Source of the DNA: Roseateles aquatilis
GTDB taxonomy: Bacteria; Pseudomonadota; Gammaproteobacteria; Burkholderiales; Burkholderiaceae_C
Direction: 5' to 3'
Length of the DNA stretch: 64,000 nucleotides
NCBI RefSeq assembly: GCF_002205645.1
Contig: NZ_NIOF01000019.1
Location: 1-64,000 of the forward strand
The notes below the pieces were generated by a model. That model was not told the origin of the DNA. It saw nothing but the letters and a program-made list of their open reading frames with translations, and ran no database searches. The translations under genes were made by a program, and so were the position numbers. Within the stretch, counting starts at the first letter, position 1; the number at the start of each line of letters is the position of its first letter. This document shows, piece after piece, positions 62,830 through 64,000 of this stretch.

Positions 62830-64000
62830 TTGCGGGGCCTGCGTCGCCAGCGTGGCGGCGGCGATGACGATCACGCTGGTGGTGCACGCGCAGCCGGGCG
62901 TGAAGCCCGCCGCCGCGTCTCCCGCCGCGCCCGCCGACAAGCCGGCCACGCGGGCCGACGCCGCCTATCCCGGCATCGGCCGGGCGGCCACCCCCGCGGA
63001 GATCAAGGCCTGGGACATCGACGTGCGGCCCGACTTCAAGGGCCTGCCCAAGGGCTCCGGATCGGTCGCCCAGGGCCAGGACGTCTGGGAGGCACGATGT
63101 GCGTCCTGTCATGGCGTCTTCGGCGAGAGCAACGAGGTGTTCTCGCCGCTGGTGGGCGGCACCACGGCGGACGACATCAAGACGGGCCACGTCGCGCGGC
63201 TCAACGACCGCGGCTTCCCCGGCCGCACCACGCTGATGAAGGTGGCGACCGTCTCCACGCTGTGGGACTACATCCATCGCGCCATGCCGTGGAACGCGCC
63301 CAAGTCGCTCAAGACCGACGAGGTCTACGCCGTCACCGCCTACCTGCTGAACCTGGGCGGCGTCGTGCCGGACGACTTCACCCTCAGCGACGCCAACATC
63401 GCGCAGGTGCAGGCGCGCCTGCCCAACCGCAACGGCATGACGACGGCGCATGCGCTGTGGCCGGGCAAGTCGCTGGACAAGGCCGTGGCGCCCGACGTCA
63501 AGGCGGTCGCATGCATGCGGGACTGCGCCACCGAGGCCAAGGTGGCCTCGCTGCTGCCCGACCACGCCCGCAACAACAACGGCAACCTCGCGGAACAGCA
63601 ACGCCTGGTCGGACCGCAGCGCGGGGTGGATACCTCGCGGCCGGCCGCGCCCGGCGGCGACGTGATCGCGCAGGTCGCGCTGGCCTCGCCCATGCCCGCG
63701 ACGGTGAGCGGGACCACGCCGGCGCCCGCGGCGGCCCAGCCCGCGACGAAGGCATCGCCGGGCCCGACCGGTCCATCACCCGCCGCCGCCCCCTCCGCGT
63801 CGGCATCCGCGGCGCCGGCCACCGCGTCCGCGCTGGCCCTGCTCAAGAAGAACAGCTGCACCGCCTGCCACGGCATGGAGCAGAAGGTGGTGGGGCCGGG
63901 CTTCAAGCAGGTGGCGGCGAAGTACGCCGGCCGGGCCGACGCGGTGGCCCATCTCGCGGCGCGCATCAAGAGCGGCGGGCAAGGCGTCTGGGGGCCGATC
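62813..64000 (+). CDS. soxD: Sulfane dehydrogenase diheme cytochrome subunit SoxD, cut at right edge
   Basis: 396 codons are visible and the gene continues beyond the window. A signal peptide ends at VVHAQP. The first c-type heme motif is CASCH (Cys96-His100); after it the SoxD-specific LMKVATVSTLWDYIHRAMPWNAPKSL appears (axial Met region), and a long Ala/Pro/Ser-rich linker (about 290-340) leads to a second CTACH near residue 350. It is the electron acceptor of SoxC. ATG 62813 overlaps the soxC end by 17 bases, a normal coupling. Confidence 0.92.
   Translation, partial: MFSFHSCGACVASVAAAMTITLVVHAQPGVKPAAASPAAPADKPATRADAAYPGIGRAATPAEIKAWDIDVRPDFKGLPKGSGSVAQGQDVWEARCASCHGVFGESNEVFSPLVGGTTADDIKTGHVARLNDRGFPGRTTLMKVATVSTLWDYIHRAMPWNAPKSLKTDEVYAVTAYLLNLGGVVPDDFTLSDANIAQVQARLPNRNGMTTAHALWPGKSLDKAVAPDVKAVACMRDCATEAKVASLLPDHARNNNGNLAEQQRLVGPQRGVDTSRPAAPGGDVIAQVALASPMPATVSGTTPAPAAAQPATKASPGPTGPSPAAAPSASASAAPATASALALLKKNSCTACHGMEQKVVGPGFKQVAAKYAGRADAVAHLAARIKSGGQGVWGPI

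Overview
The window is a continuous stretch of very GC-rich chromosome. GC-biased third positions, long antisense shadow ORFs, frequent GTG/TTG starts, a SoxCD pair, PEP-CTERM and RHS genes and an NCS1/DUF917/HyuA locus all suggest a Burkholderiales beta-proteobacterium (Roseateles/Mitsuaria/Rubrivivax-like). The lineage is inference; no rRNA or tRNA gene is present to anchor it. No CRISPR array, transposase, integrase or phage gene was found.

Region A (1-16 kb) is a nitrogen/amine catabolic block. On the minus strand run a PuuC-like aldehyde dehydrogenase, a PuuB-like FAD oxidase, a complete Dpp/Opp-type ABC importer and, at the window edge, a TtuC-like decarboxylating dehydrogenase. On the plus strand are a double-GNAT protein, a HAD dehalogenase-like protein, a class III aminotransferase, an Lrp/AsnC regulator and a three-gene FAD/[2Fe-2S] dehydrogenase with HcnABC/OoxAB/hydroxyproline-dehydrogenase architecture. 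Together they read as uptake, oxidative deamination, aldehyde oxidation and transamination of an amine, opine or D-amino/imino acid.

Region B (16-28.5 kb) is metal related: a His-rich secreted protein, CzcC, a detached CzcB-type N-terminal domain, CzcB, CzcA, a small periplasmic protein preceded by a phased 11-12 bp repeat array, a TonB siderophore-type receptor, a DUF4198 (NikM-like) protein and a DUF1624 membrane protein.

Region C (28.5-41 kb) holds a short AraC protein, an M20D amidohydrolase, a YidE/AspT-type transporter divergent from D-lactate dehydrogenase, and a lower-GC segment (about 33-36.5 kb). That segment carries an AraC/SDR pair and the toxin end of an RHS locus: two unknown small genes (probable immunity), an RHS protein with a low-GC variable C-terminus, and an upstream RHS half that is frameshifted.

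Region D (41-50.6 kb) has PPK2, a probable signalling set (TPR protein, membrane c-heme sensor, Ser/Thr kinase), DUF3455 and PEP-CTERM proteins, a divergent chemoreceptor, and an ECF sigma/anti-sigma pair followed by a triple-CHRD lipoprotein.

Region E (50.6-59.7 kb) is a minus-strand set (TonB receptor, HyuA-like protein, DUF917 protein, NCS1 permease) divergent from a large MalT-like LuxR regulator. Region F (60-64 kb) has a thiolase of 3-oxoadipyl-CoA type and soxC-soxD, the latter cut by the right edge.
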